This document shows positions 25,101-26,019 of a DNA stretch of 26,019 nt, piece by piece. Each line of letters opens with the position of its first letter. Within the stretch, counting starts at the first letter, position 1. The notes under the pieces were generated by a model, which saw only the letters and a list, made by a program, of their open reading frames with translations, did no database searches and was not told the DNA's origin. The stretch is from JBJHCA01 sp050485785 (GTDB taxonomy: Bacteria > Bacteroidota > Bacteroidia > Chitinophagales > Saprospiraceae): the NCBI GenBank assembly GCA_050485785.1, contig JBJHCA010000045.1, positions 1 to 26,019 of the forward strand, written 5' to 3'. Position numbers and translations under genes: made by a program.

Positions 25101-26019
25101 ATTTCAGGAGGAACAGCACCTTATTCAGCAAGTTGGTCTGCTAACTACAACCTGATCAATCCCAATGATCTTAATGCCCTGGCCTACCCGGCCACAGACA
25201 CCAACTATGTAGTTCAGTTATCGGATGCCAATGGTTGTGTTTCGTCCAGCTTTATCAATGTGATGGTTCGTGACCGGCCAACCCTGTCTGCTGACATCGT
25301 AATGTTGCCTTGCGATGGAGAAGCATTGGGTAGCATCCAACTCACCCCATCCGGCTTACCTCCATTCAATGTTTTATGGAACGACGGAGACAGTGTTTTG
25401 CTTAAAACCGGATTGGATGCCGGTATATTCACTGTGCAGATAGCCGATGGAAATTTCAGTGCTGATGGAAACATCTGCGTCAATACATACAGCTATGCAA
25501 TAATACCCACTGCAACACCTGACACCATGGCAATTTTTACTACTACCTGTAACGAAGCAGATACCGGGTTTTTCTACATTAATCTAACAAATCAGTTTGG
25601 TTGCGATAGCACTGTTGCCATGACAATCAGCTATGCCGAAGTCGATTCAGTATTCCTTTTTGAAACTACTTGTGTGCCTGCAGAGTCAGGGATTTTTACC
25701 GAACAGCTCAACAATCAGTTTGGATGCGACAGTATTGTAATCACCACAGTCGAGCTAGTACCATCCTATGAAATTTTCATTGACGACATTGTTTGTAATC
25801 AGGCTGATGCCGGAGTATTTATCGAGTCCCTCATTTCTCAGTTCGGGTGTGACAGTATTGTGACCACCACATTGACCTGGGCCGGTGACTCTGTTGAGGT
25901 CAGTGCGGTAAGCTGTGTACAGAGTGAAGCCGGACTTACCATTGAAACACTGACCAATCAGGCCGGTTGTGATAGAGTGGTAGTTACAACCACCACCTTA
26001 ATACCGCAAAGGGCACCCA
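22143..26019 (+). CDS. Secreted SprB-repeat protein with DPND-type domain and Cys-rich linkers (3' end outside the window)
   Basis: The frame is open from the start to the right edge, at least 1292 residues. I prefer ATG 22143 (MKNALFNISAK, then a hydrophobic core to SSAYG); ATG 22134, directly abutting the previous TAA, is in frame and possible. Order: SprB repeat (22230-22440, WSNGGLTQTINDLEPGEYSV); Pro/Cys-rich linker; SprB/PKD-like domain (22555-22745); Cys-rich linker; DPND-type domain (22929-23510: MDPNDIIGPDGF, YMIRYENDP, FRLGDFGFG); its usual companion beta-sandwich (23520-23790); a further beta domain to about 24070 with EACQGQEVPVTW; then PKD/Ig-like domains alternating with SprB repeats to 25500; then 41-residue repeats to the edge. 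SprB repeats occur in Bacteroidota surface adhesins exported by T9SS. A CHU_C-type (T9SS type B) C-terminus is likely beyond the window, but that is inference. Confidence 0.93.
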   Translation, partial: MKNALFNISAKLLFVLVITFCGVSSAYGIEIVVLQEPSCSGYDGSVRVEASQPFKPGTTFEWSNGGLTQTINDLEPGEYSVTVTDPQMCTATASVILESELKVEIIGSDRRFCQKPCGRPPNCPPPAPPPCPQPPEFKCEVKVTANVTNCPGCTYLWSNGQTTKTAIYEYTGSTTPTISVTVTRPDDSCVASASKQISVTVRTPSNSECFDQDGCIRIKHCQCSSCNIPPPPTINPNNPCYVPCIPCYKCESVTCPCIFGFGSMDPNDIIGPDGFEGWISVKDRINYMIRYENDPILATAAAQTVRVVHPVPPEINIFSFRLGDFGFGQHNFTVPPNTVHYSTQLNMADELGVLVNVLAGIDVVKREAFWILESVDPVTGLEPAAGVGFLPINDTLLSDPDNFIFGPGEGYVNFSVKPDASGAQTFDTLVAWADIFFDQNEAVRTPDWVNIIDADHPLTSVDAVNINLDTPVFELSWTAADVGAGLSHVVLYLSQNGEPFTLYSDTLTGSSLTFTGEYGSSYAFFTSGVDLVNNIEPLKQQAEATYFINGLLQLIEPGFTEACQGQEVPVTWTFLGLTNLDVWLIHESGDSAYRYLLADNHPAVDSSIVVNLPSNLQAQGMYYIVLEGRNSFLADTSQAFHIAPINFNPQSEIPAVCRNSNVLLSNYVSYSGGYDSLSFLWTGQFISQPLQFEATAAPTFSQYYNLQITDSRGCSASDSIHVAVNQPPAVVAQKTDVACSNQPQGSIQLNLSGTGPFGILWNDGVQNTLNRTGLLPGSYSVTVTDANSCTRIRDVQILNLNPFNYNAGGTQVLCPGDTIQLGPGPELTGGSPPYNLLWTSTDPLFTDSLTVNPSVLPGDDQTYVLQITDSLGCIFIDTAFVLVKPAPTVETQVIPINCFLGSDGSVTLLPQSNDGPWSFLWNNGDTSSIRSGLASGNYSYTVFNTYGCPVTGSVSFTNPPVFQALLTLNHEICAGDTLELFDINSSISGGTAPYSASWSANYNLINPNDLNALAYPATDTNYVVQLSDANGCVSSSFINVMVRDRPTLSADIVMLPCDGEALGSIQLTPSGLPPFNVLWNDGDSVLLKTGLDAGIFTVQIADGNFSADGNICVNTYSYAIIPTATPDTMAIFTTTCNEADTGFFYINLTNQFGCDSTVAMTISYAEVDSVFLFETTCVPAESGIFTEQLNNQFGCDSIVITTVELVPSYEIFIDDIVCNQADAGVFIESLISQFGCDSIVTTTLTWAGDSVEVSAVSCVQSEAGLTIETLTNQAGCDRVVVTTTTLIPQRAP
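22475..22925 (+). other. Two cysteine- and proline-rich linkers within the fourth operon gene
   Basis: The first (about 22475-22615) reads FCQKPCGRPPNCPPPAPPPC and continues to CEVKV and NCPGC. The second (about 22767-22922) holds eleven cysteines in about 50 residues, including HCQCSSC, CYVPCIPCYKC and TCPC, with a PPPP stretch between. The linkers separate SprB/PKD-like domains and precede the DPND-type domain directly. Cysteine is otherwise rare in these products, so the density is striking. Disulphide clusters or metal binding are both possible. Confidence 0.8.
24322..25500 (+). repeat. Three SprB repeats alternating with Ig/PKD-like domains
   Basis: SprB-type copies lie at about 24322-24540 (ILWNDGVQNTLNRTGLLPGS), 24800-25020 (FLWNNGDTSSIRSGLASGNY) and 25280-25500 (VLWNDGDSVLLKTGLDAG). 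Each has the family pattern C..G.GSI.L...G..PF..LWN(D/N)G......TGL..G.Y.V.V.D...C. PKD/Ig-like domains lie between them, at about 24541-24795 (CPGDTIQLGPGPELTGGSPP) and 25030-25270 (CAGDTLELF). A further SprB copy stands at the N-terminus (22230-22440). Confidence 0.85.
25548..26019 (+). repeat. 41-residue tandem repeat, at least four copies, cut by the window edge
   Basis: Conserved cysteine codons at 25548, 25671, 25794 and 25914 give periods of 123, 123 and 120 nt. Each unit has the form C..(A/S)(D/E)(A/S/T)G.F.E.L.NQFGCDS(I/T)V..T; examples are QFGCDSTVAMT, QFGCDSIVITT, QFGCDSIVTTT and QAGCDRVVVTT. Two cysteines per unit are conserved, consistent with one disulphide per repeat. Repeats of this type are common in very long Bacteroidota T9SS cargo proteins, so more copies probably follow beyond the edge. 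Confidence 0.88.

Noticed and set aside
25548..26019. Repeat array considered as CRISPR or DNA satellite
   Set aside because: The period is a multiple of three, the frame is open throughout and the conservation is at protein level, so it is a coding repeat.

Overview
The window looks like a piece of a Bacteroidota chromosome (phylum-level inference). The grounds are SprB-type repeats, a periplasmic-propeller/Y_Y_Y histidine kinase, long secreted proteins made of CARDB, FN3 and parallel beta-helix modules closing on 'DIGADEF'-like motifs, sparse Shine-Dalgarno sites and moderate GC. I see no tRNA, rRNA, CRISPR, transposase or phage gene.

Layout: (1) Positions 1-3106, minus strand: the 5' part of a sensor histidine kinase that runs off the left edge. 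(2) Positions 3107-3699: a 593-nt divergent intergenic region with a short motif present three times, overlapping hairpins and only weak promoter candidates. (3) Positions 3700-26019, plus strand: four consecutive large genes separated by 7, 10 and 0-9 nt, almost certainly one operon. Their products are 4453, 993, 690 and at least 1292 residues, each with its own signal peptide. The fourth gene runs off the right edge.

Product 1 is a giant surface/secreted protein: an N-terminal beta-sandwich, five tandem super-modules of about 530-555 residues (Ig/CARDB-like domain plus right-handed beta-helix), a sixth Ig domain, an FN3-like domain, eight consecutive CARDB domains, a PPC-like domain, an IPT-like domain and an acidic tail. 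Product 2 is a beta-rich protein of no family I recognise after an N-terminal PKD-like domain. Product 3 is built of FN3-like domains. Product 4 carries SprB repeats, two cysteine-rich proline-rich linkers, a DPND/FENDP-type domain with its usual companion domain, PKD/Ig-like domains and, at the window edge, four copies of a 41-residue 'CDSIVTTT' repeat.

How they may work together (inference): the order of modules across the four genes resembles giant single polypeptides seen elsewhere (CARDB array, PPC-like, IPT-like, later DPND domain plus companion), so this may be a split, multi-subunit version of such a protein assembled on the cell surface or released. None of the first three products ends in a visible T9SS sorting domain; product 4 is the best candidate to carry one beyond the window. 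The divergent sensor kinase is a plausible regulator, but that link rests on position only.
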